This document shows positions 23,140 to 30,027 of a stretch of DNA of 64,000 bases, one piece after another. Within the stretch, counting starts at the first letter, position 1. The number at the start of each line of letters is the position of its first letter. Made by a program: the position numbers and the translations under genes. The stretch is from a virus: positions 1-64,000 of the IMG/VR virus record IMGVR_UViG_3300025928_000005. One strand, 5' to 3'. Under the pieces are notes generated by a model, which saw only the letters and a list, made by a program, of their open reading frames with translations, did not search any database and had not been told where the DNA came from.

Positions 23140-23322
23140 GTGAACCAGGAAACGCGGCGTGAGCTCGCGGCGGAGCTGATCCTCTTCCGGATCAAGGACA
23201 CCGACAAGCGGGACGCCTACGAATACCTCAAGAGCCAGGGCGTGCTCGCCCAAGCTCGGGAGAGCGTCGAGCTCGCCTACCAGGTCCGCAAGGCCAAGAT
23301 CACGATCACGTGGGAGGACTGA
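23140..23322 (+). CDS. Small helical protein (60 aa)
   Basis: GTG 23140 with AAGGAACGGAG upstream. MNQETRRELAAELILFRIKD continues as a charged helical protein ending ITITWED. Not recognised. Confidence 0.55.
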   Translation: MNQETRRELAAELILFRIKDTDKRDAYEYLKSQGVLAQARESVELAYQVRKAKITITWED

Positions 23323-23323
23323 C

Positions 23324-23539
23324 GTGGACGCCAGTCACGAGCTCGTGGGCCGACGGGTGCGGTCCAGGGACGGCGGCGCGCTCGGTGAGATCCTCGCCGT
23401 CGACGAGCACCGACGGAGCGGTCGGATCATCGGCGCGCGGGTGAGGTGGGACGAGGCCTTCACCGTGCCGATCACCAACCAGTCGATCTCTGAGTCGAAC
23501 GTGTTCTGGAACCGGCTCGAGCTGCTGCCGGTGAAGTAG
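23324..23539 (+). CDS. Small beta-barrel-like protein (71 aa)
   Basis: GTG 23324, two bases after the previous stop. MDASHELVGRRVRSRDGGAL has the Gly/Arg strand pattern of PRC- or KOW-like barrels. Function unknown. Its stop TAG abuts the next promoter hairpin. Confidence 0.55.
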   Translation: MDASHELVGRRVRSRDGGALGEILAVDEHRRSGRIIGARVRWDEAFTVPITNQSISESNVFWNRLELLPVK

Positions 23540-23571
23540 GGGTTTACAAACCCTGGGTTCCGGTGTAGGCT
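23540..23571 (+). promoter_or_regulatory. Promoter with palindromic -35, TTTACA-17-TAGGCT
   Basis: GGGTTTACAAACCC (23540-23553) is a small hairpin whose apex is the -35 box (23543-23548); TAGGCT lies at 23566-23571. The leader GACAGGAACCCGGAACCCAG leads to GTG 23613. Starts right after the upstream stop. Confidence 0.8.
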
Positions 23572-23612
23572 GATCCCAGCAGGACAGGAACCCGGAACCC
23601 AGGAGGCACCCC

Positions 23613-24167
23613 GTGCTCACGTTCATCTCCCTCGCTCAGATCCGCCTCATCCGCAACCTCGCCGCCGAGCGGGTCCTCGACCCGAACCGTCGGGACGCGA
23701 TGCTGGACCTTCTCAAGCGGCACGAGCGGCCCGTGAACGCGGATGACAAGCTGACCCAGGCGTGGGCTCGGGCGTGCATCGACTGGCTGCTGAACCAGCC
23801 GCGAGCGACCGCTCAAGCGAAGCCGGCGACGGTGGCACCGAGCGTCGAGCCCCTGGTCGCCGGCGTCTACGGCCGCGACGGTGAGGTCTTCCTCGTCAAG
23901 CCCAGCAGGCAGGGCAACCTGTACGCCAAGCGGCTCGTGCCGATCAGCGGCGAGCGGCTGACCCAGCTGGGTGAGACGGCCAAGTTCGAGTTCGACTACG
24001 CGCCGGGCGCGGTCAAGACCCTGCACCCGCGGGACCGCCTGCCGCTCGCGGAGGCCGAGAAACTGATGATCGAGTACGGCCGCTGCATCTGCTGCAACCG
24101 CCGGCTCAAGGACGCCGCGAGCGTCCGCGCGGGGATCGGCCCCGTGTGCCGCAAGCAGTTCGCCTGA
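23613..24167 (+). CDS. DUF6011-like zinc protein (184 aa)
   Basis: N-terminal helical region, a middle beta domain (VYGRDGEVFLVKPSRQGNLY), and a C-terminal GRCICCNRRLKDAASVRAGI then GPVCRKQF that matches the DUF6011-type zinc signature. A role in binding nucleic acid is plausible but unproven. GTG 23613 with AGGAGG upstream. Confidence 0.7.
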   Translation: MLTFISLAQIRLIRNLAAERVLDPNRRDAMLDLLKRHERPVNADDKLTQAWARACIDWLLNQPRATAQAKPATVAPSVEPLVAGVYGRDGEVFLVKPSRQGNLYAKRLVPISGERLTQLGETAKFEFDYAPGAVKTLHPRDRLPLAEAEKLMIEYGRCICCNRRLKDAASVRAGIGPVCRKQFA

Positions 24168-24194
24168 GGAACGAGACGCGAGGAGATGGAACAG

Positions 24195-24371
24195 ATGAAG
24201 TTTCCGAGAGAGCTTCTGAACGAGGTGCGAGCCACCCACGACCTCGAGTGGGACCCGCCGGCCGCGATGACCGCGGTGCGTCGCTGGACGTGCACGCGGT
24301 GCGGTGACGCCGTCCTGGTGAACGGTGACAACGTGTACGGGTCCGCGACCCGCGAGACGTGTCGCCGGTGA
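24195..24371 (+). CDS. Small zinc-ribbon-like protein (58 aa)
   Basis: ATG 24195 with GAGGAG nine bases upstream; ATG 24186 is an alternative. MKFPRELLNEVRATHDLEWD then WTCTRCGDAV and a final ETCRR supply three Cys. Function unknown. The leader contains AGGAACGAG without a visible promoter, so it is probably co-transcribed with the DUF6011-like gene. Confidence 0.55.
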   Translation: MKFPRELLNEVRATHDLEWDPPAAMTAVRRWTCTRCGDAVLVNGDNVYGSATRETCRR

Positions 24372-24396
24372 GGTAGAGGCTCACCGATCCCAGGGG

Positions 24397-24425
24397 TTTA
24401 CAAATCTCCGGGCTCGGTGTAGGCT
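24397..24425 (+). promoter_or_regulatory. Promoter, TTTACA-17-TAGGCT
   Basis: TTTACA 24397-24402, 17 bases, TAGGCT 24420-24425. The -35 is flanked by GGGG and TCTCC, giving a weak G-U containing hairpin like those of its neighbours. The leader AAGGAACCCGGAACCGAG leads to ATG 24469. Confidence 0.8.
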
Positions 24426-24468
24426 AGCACCAGCAGGCAAGGAACCCGGAACCGAGGAGCTGAGTCCG

Positions 24469-24750
24469 ATGACCCACCCCGAACCCGTCACCTGGGATGA
24501 GGACGCCTACCGCGAGGCCGCCACCGTGACCGGCCCGGTCTGCGCCGAGTGCTCCTTCTGGGACCACGACGCGCGCCGTCGGGTGCAGGTTCGCCACGCC
24601 TCCGCCGCCTCAATTCGCGAGTGCCACGCCAAGGCTCGAGACGCCCAGGCTCAGGCGCGGGCCGACCTCGAGGCGGAGCGCCTCGTGGAGCGCTTCTTCG
24701 AGGAGCGCGGCGGCTCAGACCACGACCCATACGAGCGCGACCGGTTCTGA
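24469..24750 (+). CDS. Hypothetical charged protein (93 aa)
   Basis: ATG 24469 with GAGGAG nine bases upstream. MTHPEPVTWDEDAYREAATV, then CAECSFWDHDAR, then a long charged helix rich in Arg, Glu and Ala. Looks like a small Cys-knuckle plus coiled coil. Single-gene unit. Function unknown. Confidence 0.6.
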   Translation: MTHPEPVTWDEDAYREAATVTGPVCAECSFWDHDARRRVQVRHASAASIRECHAKARDAQAQARADLEAERLVERFFEERGGSDHDPYERDRF

Positions 24751-24759
24751 GAGAGTCCG

Positions 24760-24801
24760 CCAGGCTCAGGGGTTTACAAACCTCTGAGCCTGGTGTAGGC
24801 T
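24760..24801 (+). promoter_or_regulatory. Fused 16-bp hairpin and promoter, TTTACA-17-TAGGCT
   Basis: Arms 24760-24775 and 24778-24793 pair over 16 bases with one G-U; the apex holds the -35 box (24773-24778) and the -10 TAGGCT is at 24796-24801. A leader with four GGAAC copies (AAGGAACAAGGAACAAGGAA) follows before ATG 24858. Confidence 0.82.
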
Positions 24802-24857
24802 GGTACCAGCAGCAAGGAACAAGGAACAAGGAACCAGGAACCGGAAGGACCGAGTCG

Positions 24858-25733
24858 ATGACCGCGACGCTCACCTCCCAGCTCGTCTTCACCACCCTCG
24901 CCGGCAAGGTTGCCAGCCCGGGCACCGTGGCCGTGACCGACCTCGGCGTGAAGGCAACCGGCCAGGTCATCGTCAAGGCCACGCAGGTGGTCATCGCCTC
25001 CCTCGGGCGGCAGCCGCACCCCACCCGGGTCGGCACCACGATCTTCACCGCCACCCACATCGACGGCACCCAGGTCTACCAGGACGTCTACAAGCGCGAG
25101 GCCCTGGCGGCCATCGTCAAGCACCACAACCAGCTCGTCGCCACAGCTGACGTTGTCGCCGTCACGCACGGTCCGGTTGTCCTCCGCCCCGGCGAGCTCT
25201 CCGGCAAGCAGGTTCGGCAGGCGATCGACCACCCCAAGCTGAGCGGCAGCGAGGTGTACGCGCTCTCCAACTACACCGGCCCCGGCTACCGGTCGATGAA
25301 CGCGCACGTCCTCAAGGGCGACGCCAGTGACGCCAGCGAGCACACCCGGGAGCACGTCAAGCACCTCGCGGCGGCGATCGAGCGCTCGGCCGTCACCAAG
25401 CCCATCGCGCTCCTCCGCACGTTCCCGGCGCACACCGCCCTCCGGGTGTTCGGCGAGGTAGGATCGCAGGTGGGCGGCACGTTCACCGAGCAGCGGTTCA
25501 CGTCCACAACCACCGCCGGCCACGCCTTCCCGGCGTTCGGACCGGTCCAGGTCCACTACCACGTCCGTCCCGGCGCCCGGGCCCTGGACGTCAACCGCCA
25601 CAGCGGTGGCAATCACCACGACGAGTACGAGGTGATCATGCCTCCCGGGCAGAGCTACCGCATCCTCGCCGACCGGCTGGTCAGCGGCACCCGAGTCATG
25701 GAGATGGAGACGATCACCGATGAGCCTAGCTGA
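24858..25733 (+). CDS. ADP-ribosyltransferase (R-S-ExE type)
   Basis: 291 residues. The C-terminal half has the three signatures of arginine-type mono-ADP-ribosyltransferases: LLRTF (Arg187), RFTSTTT (Ser216 of the STS-like motif) and HDEYEVIMPPG with Glu256-x-Glu258. The N-terminal 100 residues look like a separate beta domain. It would transfer ADP-ribose from NAD to a host protein; T4 Alt, ModA and ModB do this to RNA polymerase and ribosomal proteins. It is the last gene of the rightward region with its own strong promoter, consistent with an early host-takeover factor. Confidence 0.75.
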   Translation: MTATLTSQLVFTTLAGKVASPGTVAVTDLGVKATGQVIVKATQVVIASLGRQPHPTRVGTTIFTATHIDGTQVYQDVYKREALAAIVKHHNQLVATADVVAVTHGPVVLRPGELSGKQVRQAIDHPKLSGSEVYALSNYTGPGYRSMNAHVLKGDASDASEHTREHVKHLAAAIERSAVTKPIALLRTFPAHTALRVFGEVGSQVGGTFTEQRFTSTTTAGHAFPAFGPVQVHYHVRPGARALDVNRHSGGNHHDEYEVIMPPGQSYRILADRLVSGTRVMEMETITDEPS

Positions 25734-25800
25734 GCGCATGGGTCTCACGCCCGAGGCGATCCGGTGGGGTCGCCGCGGGTGGGGCCGGAAGACGGGAAAC

Positions 25801-25833
25801 GAGCCCCACCCCCGCGGTGAGGAGGTGGGGCTC
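25801..25833. terminator. Bidirectional terminator between convergent regions
   Basis: Perfect 10-bp stem (25801-25810 and 25824-25833) with a 13-base loop in the gap between the rightward ADP-ribosyltransferase and the leftward lysis genes. It can stop transcription from both sides. Confidence 0.75.
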
Positions 25834-25852
25834 GAGGTGACGAGCGAGCCGG

Positions 25853-26224
25853 TCAGCTCGCCGGCGGGCCGCCGCGCAGGGTCACCGCCGGCGTCAGGTT
25901 CTGACGAAACAGCAATCCCAGCACCGCGGACGCCACCGCGGTGATCGCGCCGATCACGGTGGGCGGCAGGTTCAGGCCGAACGCGGCCACGGCCTGCGCG
26001 ACCGTGGCCAGCGCGCCGGTCACGACGGAGACGGCCACGGGGCGCGCCTGGACGGCGGTGACGATCGCGGCCAGGGCGGTCGTGATGGTGGTGACGGTCG
26101 CGGTCTGAGTCCCGTCGAGGTTCAGCAGGAAGGCGAGCACGGTGGCCACCCCACCGTTCACCGCCCAGGCCACCACGGCTGGCTCGTAGGCCAGCAGCTC
26201 CCTGAGCTTGGTCAGCAGGTTCAT
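25853..26224 (-). CDS. Holin-like membrane protein (123 aa)
   Basis: Nearly all hydrophobic, with three to four predicted membrane segments (about 15-37, 43-59, 63-84, 86-106) after a basic N-terminus (MNLLTKLREL). Last gene of the late operon and next to a peptidase and a lysin, so a holin is the best guess. ATG 26222-26224; ribosome site weak. Confidence 0.65.
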   Translation of the reverse strand: MNLLTKLRELLAYEPAVVAWAVNGGVATVLAFLLNLDGTQTATVTTITTALAAIVTAVQARPVAVSVVTGALATVAQAVAAFGLNLPPTVIGAITAVASAVLGLLFRQNLTPAVTLRGGPPAS

Positions 26225-26265
26225 CGGTTGGTCTCGCTCTCTTTCTCGCTCGGATCGTTCCTCGA

Positions 26266-27093
26266 TCAGACGACGAACTGCTTGTAGTCGACGTAGCCGG
26301 CGAGGCGCTGCAGGGTCGACAGGTGCAGCCGGTACGAGCCCTTGTCGCCCCAGCTGGCGCCCCACGAGTTGCGGACCCGGACCACGCAGGCCTCGAGGTC
26401 GAGCTTCCGCTCGGTGGCCCACGCGACCCGCTCCGCGGCGCTGACGCAGGTCTCGTGGCCGCCTGCGACCCCGGAGTTGAGGGCGCGCTGCAGGTCCTCC
26501 ACGGTGCCGTTGCCGTCGACGAAGCCCTGCGCGTCCGGCTCCATCCACGCGTTGAACCACGGTGAACCCATGATGACGGTGCCGCCCTGCAGCAGGGACA
26601 CGAGGCCGTGCACGTCGTGGGCGGTGCGGTGGCCCTTGATGAGGCCCTGGGTCTCGAGCTCGTGGCAGACGTAGAGGCCGGTGGAGCCGCAGTCGGTGGG
26701 CGGCCACTCCTGGGAGGGATCGCCGGTCTGGTACGTGACCGAGTGGTAGAGCTTGATCGCGAACTCCTCGTTCGCGACCGGGTCGGTGAGGGACAGGCCG
26801 GCGTCGGTGACCGCCTGCGCGCCGACCCGCGTGAACAGGTGACCAGCCAGGGACACGGTGCCGGCGTTGCAGGTGCACGAGCCGAGCGCGTCGACGTCCG
26901 GGGAGCCGGGGACGAGCTGGCTGGTGTGGATTCCCTGCGCGAGCAGGTCCTCCTGGTCGAGCACGGGAACGGGCGGCTCGTGGTCGACCTCCACGAGCGG
27001 CTCACCGCGGTGGAAGTGCAGCGTCTCGAGCCGGAGCGGCTCAGCGACCTGGTAGCGGCCGAACTTGGTGCGGGTGGTGCCGTTGTACGTCAC
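26266..27093 (-). CDS. Papain-like (C1-type) cysteine peptidase
   Basis: 275 residues. GSCTCNAGT supplies the nucleophile (Cys73), GGHETCVSA the His (213) and RNSWGASWGDKG the Asn (242), the ordered triad of clan CA C1 peptidases; further Cys pairs may form disulfides. It sits in the lysis cassette between two membrane proteins, so it could cleave peptide bonds in the cell envelope or process a virion or host protein. An endolysin of this fold is unusual. GTG overlaps the upstream stop. Confidence 0.75.
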   Translation of the reverse strand: MTYNGTTRTKFGRYQVAEPLRLETLHFHRGEPLVEVDHEPPVPVLDQEDLLAQGIHTSQLVPGSPDVDALGSCTCNAGTVSLAGHLFTRVGAQAVTDAGLSLTDPVANEEFAIKLYHSVTYQTGDPSQEWPPTDCGSTGLYVCHELETQGLIKGHRTAHDVHGLVSLLQGGTVIMGSPWFNAWMEPDAQGFVDGNGTVEDLQRALNSGVAGGHETCVSAAERVAWATERKLDLEACVVRVRNSWGASWGDKGSYRLHLSTLQRLAGYVDYKQFVV

Positions 27094-27398
27094 GCGGGTG
27101 GTCCTGTCTGATCGTTGATCCCGAGGTGGTTGTGAACGGCGTCGAGCTTGTCGCCGTGGGCGTCGAGCTTGGCGTCGTGGTTCTGCTGTCGGTCTGCGAT
27201 CAGCTGCTGGCCGACCATGATCACGCTGAGCATGACGAGCTGGATGAAGGTCTGCGACAGCCACTGCACGTAGTCCGGGAGCTGGCTCGAGCCGTAGGGG
27301 AAGCCCACGATCGCGAGCGCGACGAAGACGTACGCGCACCACATGGTGCCCACCAGGTCAGTGATCTTGACCGCGAGCCACTCGTTGACGCGTCTCAC
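27090..27398 (-). CDS. Two-TM membrane protein, possible holin (102 aa)
   Basis: Two hydrophobic helices (MWCAYVFVALAIVGFPYG and FIQLVMLSVIMVGQQL) joined by a short loop with YVQWLSQ, then a charged C-terminal tail. The two-helix layout with a cytoplasmic tail is typical of phage holins. GTG start. Translationally coupled to the cysteine peptidase downstream. Confidence 0.65.
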   Translation of the reverse strand: MRRVNEWLAVKITDLVGTMWCAYVFVALAIVGFPYGSSQLPDYVQWLSQTFIQLVMLSVIMVGQQLIADRQQNHDAKLDAHGDKLDAVHNHLGINDQTGPPA

Positions 27399-27402
27399 CG
27401 GG

Positions 27403-28311
27403 TCACGCCTGGGCCACGACCGTGGTGACGCCGCTGCCGACGTCCGTGATCTTCCAGCTGCCGGGCACGGTGACGTCGACCGCGGCGCCGCTGATCGCGA
27501 CGCCGGTGACGTTGACCAGGCGGGGCGTGTCGACGCCGACCCGGGAGATCCGAACCCACTCGGCGAGCGTGGCCTGCTCCACCCACACGCCGTCGCCGCT
27601 CGCGCCCTTGACGGTCGTGGGGTAGGCGGCGAGCAGGTCGGCGCGCTCCGCGGCGGTCGCGAGGCCGACGTACACGCCGAACTCGTCGCGCCACACGCCG
27701 AACGGGAAGAGCGAGTTGCCGTCGTTCACGTCCGTGACGGCCGACGCCATGAACAGCACGGGACTGGGTGCCACGTCATCATCTCCCTGGTTGTCGTTGG
27801 GGCTCGGCGCGGGGTCGACGCCGGGCCAGTAGTCGGCGACGATCGACTCGTCCCAGTGGCCGCCCGGCGTGTCGGTGAACTGGTGAGCCACCGCCCCGAC
27901 CGGGATGACCGGCTCGCCGCTCACGTCGGTGGGTGAGGGATAGCCAGAGATCCAGTAGGTCGGCTGAGGCACGCCGCGGTCGTGGAACGCGGCCTGGCAC
28001 GCGCCCCAGTTGAAGTAGCCGCAGTAGACGACCGGGTTCGGGTGCCCCGCGGCGCGGCGCGCCTCCACCCAGTCGACGGCCTGGTCGGCCGTGGCGTCCC
28101 CCGTCTCCCGATCGATGACGTCCCCGTCGTTGGTGCTCGAGAACACCGCGACCCGCACGTGCTGGCTCCCCGGGAAGCGGTCCCAGCCAGCCGCTGGCCA
28201 CGCGTAGGCGCCGTCGATGTAGCCGGCAACCAGGGCCCACGGCTCCCCGGTCTGCGGGTCACTCACGGGGATGTCGGTGGGGGTGATGGAGTCCGCCATG
28301 CGTCTGGTCAC
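27403..28311 (-). CDS. Endolysin with GH25/DUF1906-like domain
   Basis: 302 residues. The N-terminal 190 residues (WALVAGYIDGAYAWP; RVAVFSSTNDGDVIDRETGD; NPVVYCGYFNWGACQAAF; YWISGYP; AHQFTD) follow the beta/alpha-barrel pattern of GH25-like and DUF1906-type glycosidases that cut peptidoglycan glycan chains. An Asp-rich linker and a C-terminal beta domain (probably wall binding) follow. GTG overlaps the upstream stop. The main endolysin candidate. Confidence 0.75.
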   Translation of the reverse strand: MTRRMADSITPTDIPVSDPQTGEPWALVAGYIDGAYAWPAAGWDRFPGSQHVRVAVFSSTNDGDVIDRETGDATADQAVDWVEARRAAGHPNPVVYCGYFNWGACQAAFHDRGVPQPTYWISGYPSPTDVSGEPVIPVGAVAHQFTDTPGGHWDESIVADYWPGVDPAPSPNDNQGDDDVAPSPVLFMASAVTDVNDGNSLFPFGVWRDEFGVYVGLATAAERADLLAAYPTTVKGASGDGVWVEQATLAEWVRISRVGVDTPRLVNVTGVAISGAAVDVTVPGSWKITDVGSGVTTVVAQA

Positions 28312-28742
28312 GTGGTCAACCTCCTGACGAGCTTGGACGCCTCGTAGTCGGCGGCCGCGAGCACGTGCACCCCGCCGTGGCCGCGGTGGTGCGTCTGGCA
28401 GAGCAGGGTGAGGTTCTCGTCCCCGTCGAGCCACGCGCCGACCCCGGCCGTCGTGACGCCGGGCCACTGCTCCTCGAGCAGTGCCGCGTCGGCGCCGTTC
28501 AGGAGCGCGAACTCGAGGTGCGTGTGGTGTGCCTCGAGCGGGTGGGCGCCGTCGCACTCCGAGGCGTCACCGTCCCGGAACTGAGCCGCGAAGTCGCAGT
28601 GATACGTGCCGGCCTCGCGGCGGCGGCGCTTGTATTCCTCGAACTCGGCGCGGTGCGGGTCCTCGGCGCGGGGCTCGTGTGCCGGGTAGTGAACCACGTA
28701 GGAGTGGGTCACCCGCTGGTCGTGAGCTGGGACGTCGGTCAC
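28308..28742 (-). CDS. HNH-like nuclease-fold protein (144 aa)
   Basis: CDGAHPLEAHHTHLEFA followed by DENLTLLCQTHHRGHGGVHV gives paired Cys and a His-His plus Asn arrangement of an HNH/treble-clef fold. Its location inside the lysis cassette is unusual for a homing enzyme. GTG start overlaps the upstream stop by four bases. Active or only structural cannot be told. Confidence 0.65.
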   Translation of the reverse strand: MTDVPAHDQRVTHSYVVHYPAHEPRAEDPHRAEFEEYKRRRREAGTYHCDFAAQFRDGDASECDGAHPLEAHHTHLEFALLNGADAALLEEQWPGVTTAGVGAWLDGDENLTLLCQTHHRGHGGVHVLAAADYEASKLVRRLTT

Positions 28743-29143
28743 CGGGTCACCCGCCTCTCCGCTCGCTGCGGCCGCTCGAGGTCGGTCACGCGGCGGTCGA
28801 GGTCGTCGACGACGCCGCGGATGTGGTTGAGGTGACCGTCGACGCGACCCACGACGTCCTTGACCGACTTGCCACCGTTGGGGTTGAGCTCCGTCTCGAC
28901 GGCTGCGACCCGGCCCTCGATGCACCTGAGGGCGCTGTCCTGCTGGGACAGGCGCTCCATGACGCCGGGACGATGCGGGACGCCGGGGCGCGCCTCCGCG
29001 CCGTTCCAGTCCTCGAGAAAGAAGTCGAACTTCGCGTTGAACTTCCGGATCTTGCGGAGGACCCACGCACCGCCACCGACGAACGCGATGGAGCCAGCTC
29101 CGAGGCCCCCGATGATGGACGCCACGGTGTTGAAGTCGGTCAT
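28739..29143 (-). CDS. DUF2746-like membrane protein (134 aa)
   Basis: One N-terminal membrane helix (about 7-29, VASIIGGLGAGSIAFVGGGA), then FFLEDWNGAEARPGVPHRPG, a pattern I associate with DUF2746-type actinophage proteins, and a coiled-coil tail. Found near lysis genes in related phages; function unknown, possibly a spanin- or holin-like partner. Confidence 0.7.
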   Translation of the reverse strand: MTDFNTVASIIGGLGAGSIAFVGGGAWVLRKIRKFNAKFDFFLEDWNGAEARPGVPHRPGVMERLSQQDSALRCIEGRVAAVETELNPNGGKSVKDVVGRVDGHLNHIRGVVDDLDRRVTDLERPQRAERRVTR

Positions 29144-29182
29144 GCTGGCTCCCTCACTGCTGGGTTTTTCGGGTGGGTCTTC

Positions 29183-29470
29183 TCACGCGCTGTACTGCCG
29201 CGTGAAGACGCCGTTCTGCACGATCGAGAAGCCAGCCGAGAGGGCGGGCGTCTCGTTTGAGTAGGCCGGCTGTGAGACGAGCCAGTCGGTCGGGTGAACG
29301 ACGTTCATGAACATCTCGTTGCCGACCTGGCACGTCGACGCGACGTTGGTCACGGTGTTCGTGAACACCGACCAGCTGTTCCCGATAACGGTCTGAAGCT
29401 CAGCCGCGTTGGTGCCGGTGTACTGAACTGCCTCTACCGTTCCGAGAAGGGTGTGATTGCTCGCGGGCAC
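29183..29470 (-). CDS. Hypothetical late protein (95 aa)
   Basis: Starts MPASNHTLLGTVEAVQYTGT. Small strand-rich protein with Asn/Thr content typical of virion tail components. Lies between the fibre-like gene and the lysis genes. No firm function. Confidence 0.55.
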   Translation of the reverse strand: MPASNHTLLGTVEAVQYTGTNAAELQTVIGNSWSVFTNTVTNVASTCQVGNEMFMNVVHPTDWLVSQPAYSNETPALSAGFSIVQNGVFTRQYSA

Positions 29471-29482
29471 GGTTTTCCTCTC

Positions 29483-30019
29483 CTAGGCGTGGATCCACAT
29501 GACGAACATGGTGCTCGTGTTGTTGGAGCCGTTCTGAGTGCTGAGGCTGCCGCCGGACGTCTGCGTGCCGAGCAGCTCGACGTAGTCGTTGACGCTGACC
29601 TGCGTCATGACCGTCGTGGCGGGAACGTTGGTGTTGACGCCGCCGGCGGTGTTCGTGGGCAGGATGATCTGACTGCCGATGAGGAGCGACGACCCGTTGA
29701 GCCGCAGGGTAGCGGCTCGGGCACCCGTGGCGTTTGGCTGCCACGCGGTGCTGCCGCCGATGAGGTAGGTGCCGGCTACCTGAAACGTGTAGCGCGTGTT
29801 GTTGGTGACGGTGCTGTGACCGTTGTACGTGTCGATGAGCGAGCCATCGAGCACGATGGGCGTCGCCGACCCGCTGCCGACGCTCTGTGGGTTGATCTGG
29901 TACAGCGACGCGATCGGTGGGTTCTCGAGAAACGAGATGCCGCTGTAGAAGGTGTTGATGTTGTCCGCGGTGACGACCTCGCCGACCACGAACTGGTGAG
30001 GCACGGGAACGCTGGCCAT
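29483..30019 (-). CDS. C1q-like jelly-roll tail or fibre protein (178 aa)
   Basis: The segments VAGTYLIGGSTAWQPNATGA, ATLRLNGSSLLIGS and VNDYVELLGTQTSGGS follow the C1q/TNF-like beta-sandwich pattern found in trimeric phage receptor-binding proteins. An N-terminal VTADNINTFYSGI may attach to the tail. Probably binds the host surface. ATG 30019. Confidence 0.6.
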   Translation of the reverse strand: MASVPVPHQFVVGEVVTADNINTFYSGISFLENPPIASLYQINPQSVGSGSATPIVLDGSLIDTYNGHSTVTNNTRYTFQVAGTYLIGGSTAWQPNATGARAATLRLNGSSLLIGSQIILPTNTAGGVNTNVPATTVMTQVSVNDYVELLGTQTSGGSLSTQNGSNNTSTMFVMWIHA

Positions 30020-30027
30020 GGGATCTC

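Noticed and set aside
25720-25944. Small rightward frame starting in the end of the ADP-ribosyltransferase
   Set aside because: It runs through the terminator hairpin and into the opposing holin-like gene; no ribosome site of note.
24774-27005. Long minus-strand open frame crossing from the ADP-ribosyltransferase into the lysis genes
   Set aside because: It crosses the bidirectional terminator and overlaps well-supported genes on both strands; composition is low-complexity.
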